A stretch of DNA of 64,000 nt from Nannocystis exedens. GTDB lineage: Bacteria; Myxococcota_A; Polyangia; Nannocystales; Nannocystaceae. The translations under genes and the position numbers were made by a program. Of the stretch, positions 18,995 through 28,140 are shown one piece after another. Position 1 is the first letter of the stretch. Each line of letters begins with the position of its first letter. Location: assembly GCF_002343915.1 (NCBI RefSeq), contig NZ_NETK01000001.1, forward strand, positions 10,254,001-10,318,000. The letters are read 5' to 3'. Under the pieces are notes generated by a model. That model did not search any database. It was not told the origin of the DNA and saw only the letters and a program-made list of their open reading frames with translations.

Positions 18995-20383
18995 ATGCGC
19001 GCTTCCCCTCGCTGCTCTCCGCTCGTCGCGTTCGTCCTCGCCTGTCGGCCCGACGCGGGCGCCGAGACCGACAGCGAGGCGACGACGGTGAACCCGGCGA
19101 CGTCGTTCGGCGAGAGCTTTCCCGGCACCGAGCCGACGCCGACGACGAGCGAGACGGGCGAGGCGACCTCGACGGGCGCGGCGACCGCGACGTCGGGCGC
19201 GGAGACGTCGGAGACGTCCGAGACCGACGCGACCAGCGGCGGGCCCGAGCAGTCGGAGGACGAGGCGCTGCTGCGCCAGGCGATCGCCGGCGAGGTCGAC
19301 GCGGAGGAGGCGATGCGCACGATCGCCGATCGCGGCGGCTTCCCGGTCGCGACGGCCTCGGGCGGGTTCCTGTTCGCCTGTCTCTGCGGACAGGGCGCGT
19401 GGGGGCTGGCCGGCGACCACAACGACTGGGCGCCGGCGCCGATGAGCCAGGCCGGTCCGCTGTGGTGGATCGAGGAGCCGATCGCCGCGCCCGACGGCAG
19501 CCTCTACAAGTTCCACGAGCCGGGCTCGATGCAGTGGATCGCCGACCCGTACGGGCGCCGCCACGGCTACGACGACTTCGGCGTGTACTCGCTGGTGCGC
19601 GCGAGCGCGGCTCACCTCGAGCGCTGGTACGCGATCGAGGATCCGGACCTCGGGCTCTTGCCGCGCGACCTCGAGGTGCTGGTGCCGCAGGACGGCGCGT
19701 TCACCCACGCGCTGTACGTCCACGACGGGCAGAACTTGTTCGACCCGACGGCCTTCTTCGGCGGCTGGCAGCTGACGACGAGCGCGCCGCCGAACACGCT
19801 CGTCGTCGGGATCACGAACACGCCGGCGCGCATGGACGAGTACACGCAGGTGCCCGACGAGCTCGACGGCCAGCCGGTCGGCGGCGACGGAGCGGTGTAC
19901 GCGGAGCTGGTCGACTCGGTGATCCGCCCGCGCATGGAGGCGGCGTACGGCGTGCCCCAGAAGGTGGGGACGATGGGCTCGTCGCTCGGCGGGCTCATCA
20001 GCCTGGCGATCGCCGACCTGTACCCGCACCGCTACGACATGGCGATCAGCCTGTCGGGCACGGTCGGCTGGGGCTCGCTCGAGCTGCACAACGAGACGAT
20101 CCTCGAGACGTACGAGGCGGCGGGGAAGCGCGAGTTCACGATCTACATCGACAGCGGCGGCGAGGGCTCGTGCGTCGACGCGGACGCCGACGGGATCGAG
20201 GACGACGCGCCCGACTCGTTCGACAACTACTGCGAGAACGCGCAGTTCGACGCGATCCTGCAGTCGATCGGCTACACGCCCGAGGTCGACCTGTTCTACG
20301 TCCACGCGCCGGGCGCGATGCACAACGAGGCCGAGTGGGCGGCCCGCGTCGGGGTGCCGATGCAGATCTTCGCGGGACTGTGA
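18995..20383 (+). CDS. lipoprotein esterase with CBM48-like N-terminal domain
   Basis: A 462-residue lipoprotein. The signal peptide MRASPRCSPLVAFVLAC has a perfect lipobox (VLAC, Cys17) and is followed by a Thr/Glu/Ser linker to about residue 90. Residues about 120-190 (WGLAGDHNDWAPAPMSQ, LYKFHEPG) resemble the E-set/CBM48 domain found before Fes/IroE-type esterases and in branching enzymes. The catalytic domain is an esterase D/PF00756-type alpha/beta hydrolase: ALYVHDGQNLFD, nucleophile Ser in MGSSLGGLIS (about 328) and a C-terminal catalytic His in VHAPGAMHNEAEW (about 441). Starting at 18995 gives the signal peptide. It follows glgB on the same strand but is separated by palindromes, so it may have its own promoter. 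The substrate is unknown. Confidence 0.82.
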   Translation: MRASPRCSPLVAFVLACRPDAGAETDSEATTVNPATSFGESFPGTEPTPTTSETGEATSTGAATATSGAETSETSETDATSGGPEQSEDEALLRQAIAGEVDAEEAMRTIADRGGFPVATASGGFLFACLCGQGAWGLAGDHNDWAPAPMSQAGPLWWIEEPIAAPDGSLYKFHEPGSMQWIADPYGRRHGYDDFGVYSLVRASAAHLERWYAIEDPDLGLLPRDLEVLVPQDGAFTHALYVHDGQNLFDPTAFFGGWQLTTSAPPNTLVVGITNTPARMDEYTQVPDELDGQPVGGDGAVYAELVDSVIRPRMEAAYGVPQKVGTMGSSLGGLISLAIADLYPHRYDMAISLSGTVGWGSLELHNETILETYEAAGKREFTIYIDSGGEGSCVDADADGIEDDAPDSFDNYCENAQFDAILQSIGYTPEVDLFYVHAPGAMHNEAEWAARVGVPMQIFAGL

Positions 20384-20473
20384 AGCCGCTGCGCGAGCGA
20401 AGCCGACGGCCGGGCGATGGGTTCGGTTCGGTGACGAGCTGGGCGTTCGGGCTCGGGCGTCGCCGTGCGCGGT

Positions 20474-20497
20474 GTCGCCGAGGGTACCCTCGGCGAC
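20474..20497. terminator. perfect 24-bp palindrome 3' of the esterase
   Basis: GTCGCCGAGGGT is followed directly by its exact reverse complement, with no loop. It lies 90 bases after the esterase stop. No T tract follows. It could be a terminator or a binding site for a dimeric protein. Confidence 0.4.
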
Positions 20498-20586
20498 TGG
20501 AGCAGGGTGGCTGGACCTCGTGAGCGCCGGGCCTCGGTGGCCCCCTGCGACGCGACGGGCGGTTCGCGAGGGCCGCAGCGCGCTGC

Positions 20587-21021
20587 TCACTCCGCGGACT
20601 TTCTGACCCCTCCGCGGGGCGATCGGCAATATGCGTGCATGTCCCGGTGGCTCCGCGGATCGAGAGGCGTGTATCCGGACAACAGACAGAGCGCTTCCGG
20701 ATCGTCGCAGTCGCGTCGGGAGCGTTACTGGATGCGGTCGCTGAGCACGCAGTGGCCGAACACGCAGCGCTCGACGGCGCGGCGCTCCGCGTCCCGCGTG
20801 CAGGGCAGACATCGGCCGTCGATGCACGCCCGGGCCTTCGAGCACGCGCCGTCCGGCATGCGCGGCCAGACCTCGGCGGGATCGGCCAGTATGGCTTGCC
20901 ACTCGTGCTCCGGTCGAGCGAAGCGATTCGCCGGCGCGCCCGGGCAAGCCGCGAGCGAGGAGGCGCTCCCGCGCAGCAAGAGCGCTGCCAGGGAGCGCCA
21001 TCGGAGGAAGATCGAACCCAC
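20587..21021 (-). pseudogene. Cys-rich lipoprotein gene interrupted by TAA
   Basis: From GTG 21021 the frame encodes a signal peptide ending in the lipobox SSLAAC, then the Cys-containing segment ACIDGRCLPCTRDAERR and ERCVFGHCVLSDRIQ, and then meets TAA at 20725-20727. Translation past the stop remains protein-like in the same frame for 45 more codons: RSRRDCDDPEALCLLSGY and a final AYC, ending at TGA 20587. The Cys spacing (CxxxxxCxxxxC) continues across the stop. This suggests a lipoprotein of about 144 residues of the myxobacterial Cys-rich kind, broken by a nonsense codon (or an assembly error). If the stop is real, the product is 98 residues. The function is unknown. Confidence 0.5.
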
Positions 21022-21162
21022 CGTGCCGGTCGATCTCACGGGGGCTCGTGGTGTCCGGGCGACAGGGCGCTCACCAGGCCGCGTCCGCTCCGGCGCTCGG
21101 TAGGCCAGCGGCGCCGACGTACCTCCGCGGGGGTCAGGGCAGGAGCTCGTGCGATGCGTGTA

Positions 21163-21226
21163 CTTCCGGACAGGTCCGATGGGACATGCCTGGAAGAGCA
21201 TGTCCGGGCGCACATGTCCCGAGCAC
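21163..21226. repeat. palindrome cluster 3' of the small membrane protein gene
   Basis: CGGACAGGTCCG (21167-21178), then GACATGCC paired with GCATGTC (21183-21204), then CGCACATGTCCCG. All are members of the dispersed family. The cluster begins about 25 bases after the stop of the leftward gene at 21250. Confidence 0.65.
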
Positions 21227-21249
21227 GAAGGCGACGCGACGAGGTCGGG

Positions 21250-21483
21250 TCAGCGCAGGTCGAGGTCGACGTCGACGCCCTTCTGGCGGCAGGCGGCGAG
21301 GATCTCCTCGGTGAGCTGGTCGGTGTCGCGGTTGTCGCCCGGGGGGAGGGCGAGGATCACACGCGGGCGCTGGGCCTCGAGCGCGGCCATGCGCTCGCGG
21401 TGCTCGAGGAAGCGGGCGAAGCCGGCGTAGGCGACGCCCCCGAGCACCGCGACGAGCACGACCAGCGCGACCAGGATCGGCAT
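21250..21483 (-). CDS. small single-pass membrane protein
   Basis: A 77-residue protein. MPILVALVVLVAVLGGVAYA is an N-terminal membrane helix, followed by a charged Arg/Glu segment and then a soluble tail, PRVILALPPGD, QLTEEILAACRQKGVDVDLD. I do not recognise the family. It starts 33 bases after the dehydrogenase stop on the same strand, so it is probably co-transcribed. Coding is supported by the helix, the balanced composition and the operon position. Confidence 0.55.
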   Translation of the reverse strand: MPILVALVVLVAVLGGVAYAGFARFLEHRERMAALEAQRPRVILALPPGDNRDTDQLTEEILAACRQKGVDVDLDLR

Positions 21484-21516
21484 GCCGGCCGAGGATAGCG
21501 CGCCGGCCGGCGGACG

Positions 21517-23085
<1,569 letters not shown>

Positions 23086-23355
23086 AGAGGCGCAGACGGT
23101 ACGCCGAGCCGCGCCCGACCGACAAGCCGGCGAGCGGCGCGTTCGATCACGCCTGCGCGCGAGTGAGGCGAGCCATGCCGGACGAGACCGGAGGAACGGC
23201 CGTGACGGCGCGTCCGCCGGGTGGAGCGAACGCCGGCAGCGAGGCGAGCGGCCGGCGCTCCATGTCAACGACGCGACGGGACGGACTCGGGTTCGTGACG
23301 CGCCCGCGTCACCCGTCGCGTGCGCGGAGCCGAGGGGCGGCGCCGTCGCGCACGG

Positions 23356-25287
23356 TCACGCCTGTGTGCCCGTGAGGCTGCGGGGGTCGGTGAGGTGACC
23401 GGTGACGGCCGAGGCCGCCGCGACCGCGGGCGACACGAGGTAGACCGGACCGGGCGCGCCCATGCGGCGGTCGAAGTTGCGGTTGGTCGTGCTCGCGGTG
23501 GTCTCGCCCTCGAGCGGGATCCCCGGGCCGTTGCCGATGCACGAGCCGCAGCCCGGCGCGGTGACCACGGCCCCGAGCTCGCGGAACAGGCCGAGCAGGC
23601 CCTCGCGCTCGGCCGAGGCGCTGACCTCGGCGCTCGAGGGCGTGACGGTGACGCGGACCTTGGGCGCGAGCTTGCGGCCGCGGAGGACGTCGCGCGCGTC
23701 GGCGAGCGAGCCGCCGGTGCAGGAGGCGATGACGACGTTGTGGATCGGGACGTCGCCGACGTCGGCCAGGGCGGCGCGGTTGCGCGAGTCGCCGGGGGTG
23801 GCGACCGTCAGCGGGACCTTGGCGAGGTCGATGTTGATGGTGCGCACGTACTCGGCGCCCTCGTCGGGCTCGACGAACAGGGCGTCGGTGTCGACGCCGG
23901 GCCGGCGGGTGCGCAGGAACTCCCGCACCGGCGCGCACGGCTCGACGATGCCGGTCATGAGGCCGCCCTCGACGGTCATGTTGGTGAGGACGCTGAGCTC
24001 GTCGACGTTCCACTGATCGAGGCCGGGGCCGCCGATCTGGATCACGCAGGTGTCGGTGGCCGAGGTGCGCCACTGCTCCTCGCGGAAGTACGGGTCGCCG
24101 ATGATGTGGAGGATGAGGTCCTTCGGCGAGACGACGCCGCGCGCGTCGCCGGTGACCCAGATCCGCACGGTCTTCGGCACGGTGACGGGGACCAGGCCGG
24201 TGCGCAGCGCGAACGCCATCGCCGTCGAGCCGACGCCGAACGCGAAGGCGTTGAGCACGCCGGCGGTCGGGGTGTGCGAGTCGGTGAGGATGATGATCGT
24301 GCCGGGGTTGCCGTACTGCTCGACGACGATCCGGTGGCACACGCCGGCGTCGTACTTCTGGCCGGGCCCGTGGATCCGGATGCCGTTCTTGAGGCTGGCG
24401 CTGACCATCTCGTCGCGCAGCTGCCTCGCCGAGTCGAGCCGCTGCTTCTTGACGCGCAGCGGGACCGTCGGCTGGTCGATGAGGACGAAGTGGTCCTCGA
24501 AGGCGGCGGCGAGCTCGGGGTTCTTGACCGGCGTGTTGCCCCACTCCTGCTCGTAGAGCGCCATCACCATGCCGCCGGTGTACTCGTGCACGCCGCGGAA
24601 GCCGACCTCGCACAGCACCTGGTCGCCGGGCCCCACGGCGGCGACGCCGAAGCGCTCGCCGCCGGCCCAGGTGCGCGCGGCGATGATCTTCTCGACGCAA
24701 TTGAGCGGGCGGGCCGGGGCGTCGGTGCGGTACTCGGGCTCGATCTCGCCGGCGAGCAGGCGGGTGCCGTAGCGCAGGAGGCCGCCGTTCTGCACGACGG
24801 CGCGGAAGAACGGCGGCAGCTCGGCCGCGAGCTCGCCGAGGTCGACGTCCTCGCCGGCCTGCAGGCGATCGATCACCCCGAAGTCGGTGGTGAACGGCAG
24901 GCCGCTGTAGACCATGTTCTCCTGGAAGATCCGCTGGAAGCTGCGGGCCACCACGAGCTCGATACCGGCGCCCTGGTGGGCGACCACCGCGACCTCGCGG
25001 CTCGAGCCGGAGCCGTAGGCGTCGCCGCCGACGACGACCTGGAAGCCGCCGTCCTTGATGCTGTCCTTTTGGACCTGCTCCTTGAAGTTCTCGAGGAAGT
25101 AGGGCCCGAGGATGTCGCCGGTGTAGCCGAGCGTGCAGGCGGCGCCGCTGATCATCAGGTCGGTGTTGACGCCGTAGTGGAGCGCCGGGGCGGCGTCTGC
25201 GCGGGCGTCGAGATCCGTGCCCGTCAGCTGCTGCGCGATGCCCTGCGGGTCGTCGGTGAGCCAGAGGATCCTGCCGCGAAGCTTCAT
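23356..25287 (-). CDS. aconitase-family hydratase with swivel domain first
   Basis: A 643-residue protein of the aconitase/isopropylmalate-isomerase superfamily. The domain order is reversed. The LeuD-like swivel domain (GDAYGSGSSREVAVVAHQ, about residues 85-105) comes first, and the LeuC-like [4Fe-4S] domains follow from about residue 190. The cluster ligands are Cys in IASCTGGS (about 515) and the two Cys of GCGSCIGN (about 575). ILTDSHTPTAGVLNAFAFGVG is the usual substrate/cofactor loop. The family dehydrates and rehydrates citrate-like hydroxyacids; whether this one acts on citrate, isopropylmalate or homocitrate cannot be decided here. No leu or lys genes are adjacent. It is divergent from the methyltransferase-like gene. 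A palindrome-like TGTCC-TTTT-GGAC is embedded at 25063-25083. Confidence 0.88.
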   Translation of the reverse strand: MKLRGRILWLTDDPQGIAQQLTGTDLDARADAAPALHYGVNTDLMISGAACTLGYTGDILGPYFLENFKEQVQKDSIKDGGFQVVVGGDAYGSGSSREVAVVAHQGAGIELVVARSFQRIFQENMVYSGLPFTTDFGVIDRLQAGEDVDLGELAAELPPFFRAVVQNGGLLRYGTRLLAGEIEPEYRTDAPARPLNCVEKIIAARTWAGGERFGVAAVGPGDQVLCEVGFRGVHEYTGGMVMALYEQEWGNTPVKNPELAAAFEDHFVLIDQPTVPLRVKKQRLDSARQLRDEMVSASLKNGIRIHGPGQKYDAGVCHRIVVEQYGNPGTIIILTDSHTPTAGVLNAFAFGVGSTAMAFALRTGLVPVTVPKTVRIWVTGDARGVVSPKDLILHIIGDPYFREEQWRTSATDTCVIQIGGPGLDQWNVDELSVLTNMTVEGGLMTGIVEPCAPVREFLRTRRPGVDTDALFVEPDEGAEYVRTINIDLAKVPLTVATPGDSRNRAALADVGDVPIHNVVIASCTGGSLADARDVLRGRKLAPKVRVTVTPSSAEVSASAEREGLLGLFRELGAVVTAPGCGSCIGNGPGIPLEGETTASTTNRNFDRRMGAPGPVYLVSPAVAAASAVTGHLTDPRSLTGTQA

Positions 25288-25422
25288 GCGATGTTCGGTT
25301 TAACACCCGTGCGCAGGCTTCGAAAGGTAAAGACGGGGACCGGCCGGGCAGGATGACGTGGCTCAGCTCACCGGTGCTCCGCCGGATGGCCGGCCCGGTG
25401 CGGTGGAGTATGTTCGCGGCGC

Positions 25423-26334
25423 ATGTTCTTGCGCACGGCCCTTCGCTCCCTCTCGCTGACCGCGCTGGTCACGACGACAGTCCTCCCTGGTTGCGCCTCC
25501 AAGCCGGCAGCCCCGGCCGAGACGCCGGCTCCTGGCGGCGAGGATCCCGCAGCCGCGGCGGTCCGCGACGCCGACCCCGCGACGGTGGAGGCGCTCAAGG
25601 CGGCCATCGCCGGCCCGCAGCGCTCGGCCGAGAACCGGGCCCGCGATCAGTACCGCCACCCGCTCGAGACGCTGCTGTTCTTCGGCCTCAAGAAGGACAT
25701 GACCGTGGTCGAGCTGTGGCCCGGCGGCGGCGGCTGGTTCACCGAGATCCTGGCGCCGACGCTGCGCGACAGCGGCAAGCTCATCGTCACCAACTTCGAC
25801 ACCAGCGGCCCGCCGGACGCCTACCAGACCCGCAGCGGCAACAAGTTCAAGGAGAAGCTGGCCGGCGCGCCCGAGGTCTACGACAAGGTCGAGGTCGTGA
25901 CGGTGACCGACCCGTCGGCGCTGGTGCTCGCGCCCGAGAACTCGGTCGACCTGGTCGTCACGTTCCGCAACACCCACGGGTGGGTCGAGGACGGCATCGA
26001 CGCGGCGATCTACGGCGCGGCCTTCAAGGCGCTCAAGCCCGGCGGCGTCCTCGGCGTCGAGGCCCACCGCGCCAAGCCGCAGCCGGTCGACGACCCGAAG
26101 AAGATCGCCGCGACCGGCTACCTGCCCGAGGACTGGGTGGTCGCTCGCATCGAGTCGTTCGGCTTCAAGCTGCAGGCCCGCTCGGAGATCAACGCCAACC
26201 CGAAGGACACCAAGGACTACGAGAAGGGCGTGTGGACCCTGCCGCCGAGCTTCGAGCTCGGCGACAAGGACCGCGACAAGTACGCGGCGATCGGCGAGAG
26301 CGACCGCATGACGCTCAAGTTCGTCAAGCCGTGA
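25423..26334 (+). CDS. secreted SAM-methyltransferase-like lipoprotein
   Basis: A 303-residue protein with the Rossmann SAM-binding motif I VVELWPGGGGWFTEIL (about residues 92-107), an acidic motif II (LIVTNFDTSG) and a motif IV-like VDLVVTFRNTHGW, as in the COG4798 'predicted methyltransferase' group. Unexpectedly it starts with a signal peptide ending in LPGC (Cys24) and an Ala/Pro linker, so it should be anchored in the envelope. SAM is not normally available there, so its activity is an open question. A 15-bp perfect hairpin follows the stop. Confidence 0.8.
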   Translation: MFLRTALRSLSLTALVTTTVLPGCASKPAAPAETPAPGGEDPAAAAVRDADPATVEALKAAIAGPQRSAENRARDQYRHPLETLLFFGLKKDMTVVELWPGGGGWFTEILAPTLRDSGKLIVTNFDTSGPPDAYQTRSGNKFKEKLAGAPEVYDKVEVVTVTDPSALVLAPENSVDLVVTFRNTHGWVEDGIDAAIYGAAFKALKPGGVLGVEAHRAKPQPVDDPKKIAATGYLPEDWVVARIESFGFKLQARSEINANPKDTKDYEKGVWTLPPSFELGDKDRDKYAAIGESDRMTLKFVKP

Positions 26335-26354
26335 GCGACCGGCTCGCGTAAAAC

Positions 26355-26386
26355 AGAAGGACAGGTCCCGAGGGACCTGTCCTTCT
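26355..26386. terminator. 15-bp perfect hairpin between convergent genes
   Basis: AGAAGGACAGGTCCC (26355-26369) is exactly complementary to 26372-26386. It lies between the stops at 26334 and 26409 and is built on the TGTCC/GGACA core. It probably ends transcription, or protects the mRNA end, in both directions. Confidence 0.75.
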
Positions 26387-26408
26387 GGACTGTTGCGAGC
26401 GGGACGGC

Positions 26409-26738
26409 TCAGAGGACCGTCTTGATGAACTCGGCGATCTTGCCGCGCGAGCCGCCGCCGACCATGCGGTTCTTCAGCTCACCGCCCTTGAACAGCAGCA
26501 GGGTGGGGATGTTGGTGACGCCGTACTCGACGGCGGTGTTCTGGTTGCGGTCGACGTCGAGCTTGACGATCTTGATCTGGCCGTCGAGCTCGCCCGCGAG
26601 GGCGTCGAGGTGGGGCGCGATCGCGCGGCACGGACCGCACCAAGTGGCCCAGAAATCGACCAGGACCGGGGTCTGCGAGTCGAGGACGTCGTTCTTGAAG
26701 GTTTGGTCCGAGGTGTTGGTGATCTTGTCGGATGCCAT
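26409..26738 (-). CDS. trxA: thioredoxin
   Basis: A 109-residue thioredoxin of normal length with the redox site WCGPCR (Cys34, Cys37), the buried [10 protein letters not shown] strand, the cis-Pro in [13 protein letters not shown] and the C-terminal helix. It reduces protein disulfides in the cytoplasm with NADPH through thioredoxin reductase. It is convergent with the methyltransferase-like gene and diverges from the small gene at 26938. No ribosome site is obvious before the ATG. Confidence 0.95.
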   Translation of the reverse strand: MASDKITNTSDQTFKNDVLDSQTPVLVDFWATWCGPCRAIAPHLDALAGELDGQIKIVKLDVDRNQNTAVEYGVTNIPTLLLFKGGELKNRMVGGGSRGKIAEFIKTVL

Positions 26739-26937
26739 GGTGGTTGGGGCGGGTGAGGTGCAGGCCAGAGGGCCGTGAAGCAGTCAGGCTTGGACGGGCT
26801 TGCAGCAGTGGAAGTGGGGCCGCTCGCGGCGGTGGCGCGCGGCGCTCCCGGCGTCGGCGCCGGGCCAGAGCATGGTGCCGGGCTCGCGGCAGCGCAAGGG
26901 TTGTGAGGCCGCGCGCGCGCGGCTACCCTGGCCGGGC

Positions 26938-27324
26938 ATGCCGCGGATCTTCGTCGCTCAGACCCTCGTCGACACCTGGCTCTCGACCGGGACCGTGTCC
27001 CTCGAGCAAGACCTCCTCCGCGTGTCGGGTCCACCGTCGGTCGATCTCTTCATCAACCCCGCGGTGTGGTTCGAGCGCATCGACGGCGGCGAGGCCGATC
27101 CTCATGACGTCGTCGGCCGGGTGAAGACGTCGCAAGAGCTGGCGCAGATGGGCGCCGACCATTACGAGAGCTCGGTCGTGATGGGCGACTACGCGTACAC
27201 CGTGAAGCCCGGCTTCATCGCCACGGTGGTCGACGCGCGCGGCGCCGAGGTCCGCCTCGATGGACCGACGTGGGGCCGCCTCATGCAACAGATCGAGGCC
27301 CTCGGCACGTCGTCCGACAACTAG
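26938..27324 (+). CDS. conserved-looking small protein upstream of ccsA-hemA
   Basis: A 128-residue soluble protein that I do not recognise. It starts MPRIFVAQTLVDTWLSTGTV and contains VDLFINPAVWFERIDGGEAD, a segment ending in QELAQMGADHYESSVVMGDY, and TWGRLMQQIEAL at the end. There are no membrane segments and no Cys pairs. The composition is balanced and unlike the shadow frames. It ends 6 bases before the ccsA-like gene, which in turn overlaps hemA, so the three form one operon. A link to heme or cytochrome assembly is inferred from position only. Confidence 0.65.
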   Translation: MPRIFVAQTLVDTWLSTGTVSLEQDLLRVSGPPSVDLFINPAVWFERIDGGEADPHDVVGRVKTSQELAQMGADHYESSVVMGDYAYTVKPGFIATVVDARGAEVRLDGPTWGRLMQQIEALGTSSDN

Positions 27325-27330
27325 CGTCGC

Positions 27331-28140
27331 ATGCTGATCCTTTTCATCCTCGCCTCGCTCGCCTACGGAGCCGCGATCTTCGCGTACGCGCTCGACCCGC
27401 CCGCGAGCGAGGCGCGCGCGGACGCCCAGTCCCGCGAGACGCGCGCCAGCATCTTGCTGGCGCTCGCGGCGGCGCTGCACGTGGCCTGCATCGGGGCGCA
27501 GTGCGTCGGCGGCGAGCACCCGTTCAGCTCGGTGTTCCTCGCTACCAGCTTCGGCGCGCTCATCGCGGTGGTCGGCGGCCTGGTGGTCGGACGGATCCGC
27601 CGGGCGGCGACGCTCGGCGCGATCGTGGCGCCGGTCGGTCTGCTCGGCCTGTCGATCGGGGTGATGTTCGGCGCCGCGAGCGTCCACGACCCACTCCCGG
27701 CGCCGACGAGCGCGCTGGCGAAGGCGCACATCGGCCTGGCGACGGCGGGCCTCGGCGGGTTCACGATCGCCGCGGGCATCGCCGCGCTCTACCTGACGAT
27801 GGACCGGCGGCTGCGGCTGAAACGCTGGAAGCCGCAGCCGGGCGGGCTGTCGCTGACCGGACTGGAGCGCCTGCACTACCATGCGGTGATGCTGGTCGTG
27901 CCGGTGCTGACCCTGACCATCGTCACCGGGGTGCTGTGGACGGTGAAGTCGGGCGGGGTGGCGGCGATCGGCGGGCGCTGGATCGAGGTGGTGATGGCGG
28001 CCGCCGCGTGGCTGTGCAGCGCGGCGATCCTGGTGATGCGCGCGGCGCTCGGGGTCCGCGGCCGCAAGTCGGCGCTGCTCACCCTCGCGGCCTTCGCCTG
28101 CACGCTGCTCGTGCTCGTATGGTACGGGGTGCGGGCATGA
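27331..28140 (+). CDS. cytochrome c assembly protein, CcsA/HemX-like
   Basis: A 269-residue integral membrane protein with about eight hydrophobic helices and the CcsA-family profile. It has a periplasmic GGEHPFSSVFLATSF segment in place of the usual Trp-rich stretch, and conserved His residues in ERLHYHAVMLV and elsewhere. CcsA/HemX proteins are commonly encoded next to hemA; they handle heme for cytochrome c maturation or affect glutamyl-tRNA reductase levels. Its TGA overlaps the ATG of hemA (ATGA), indicating translational coupling. Function is assigned from topology and the neighbour gene. Confidence 0.75.
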   Translation: MLILFILASLAYGAAIFAYALDPPASEARADAQSRETRASILLALAAALHVACIGAQCVGGEHPFSSVFLATSFGALIAVVGGLVVGRIRRAATLGAIVAPVGLLGLSIGVMFGAASVHDPLPAPTSALAKAHIGLATAGLGGFTIAAGIAALYLTMDRRLRLKRWKPQPGGLSLTGLERLHYHAVMLVVPVLTLTIVTGVLWTVKSGGVAAIGGRWIEVVMAAAAWLCSAAILVMRAALGVRGRKSALLTLAAFACTLLVLVWYGVRA

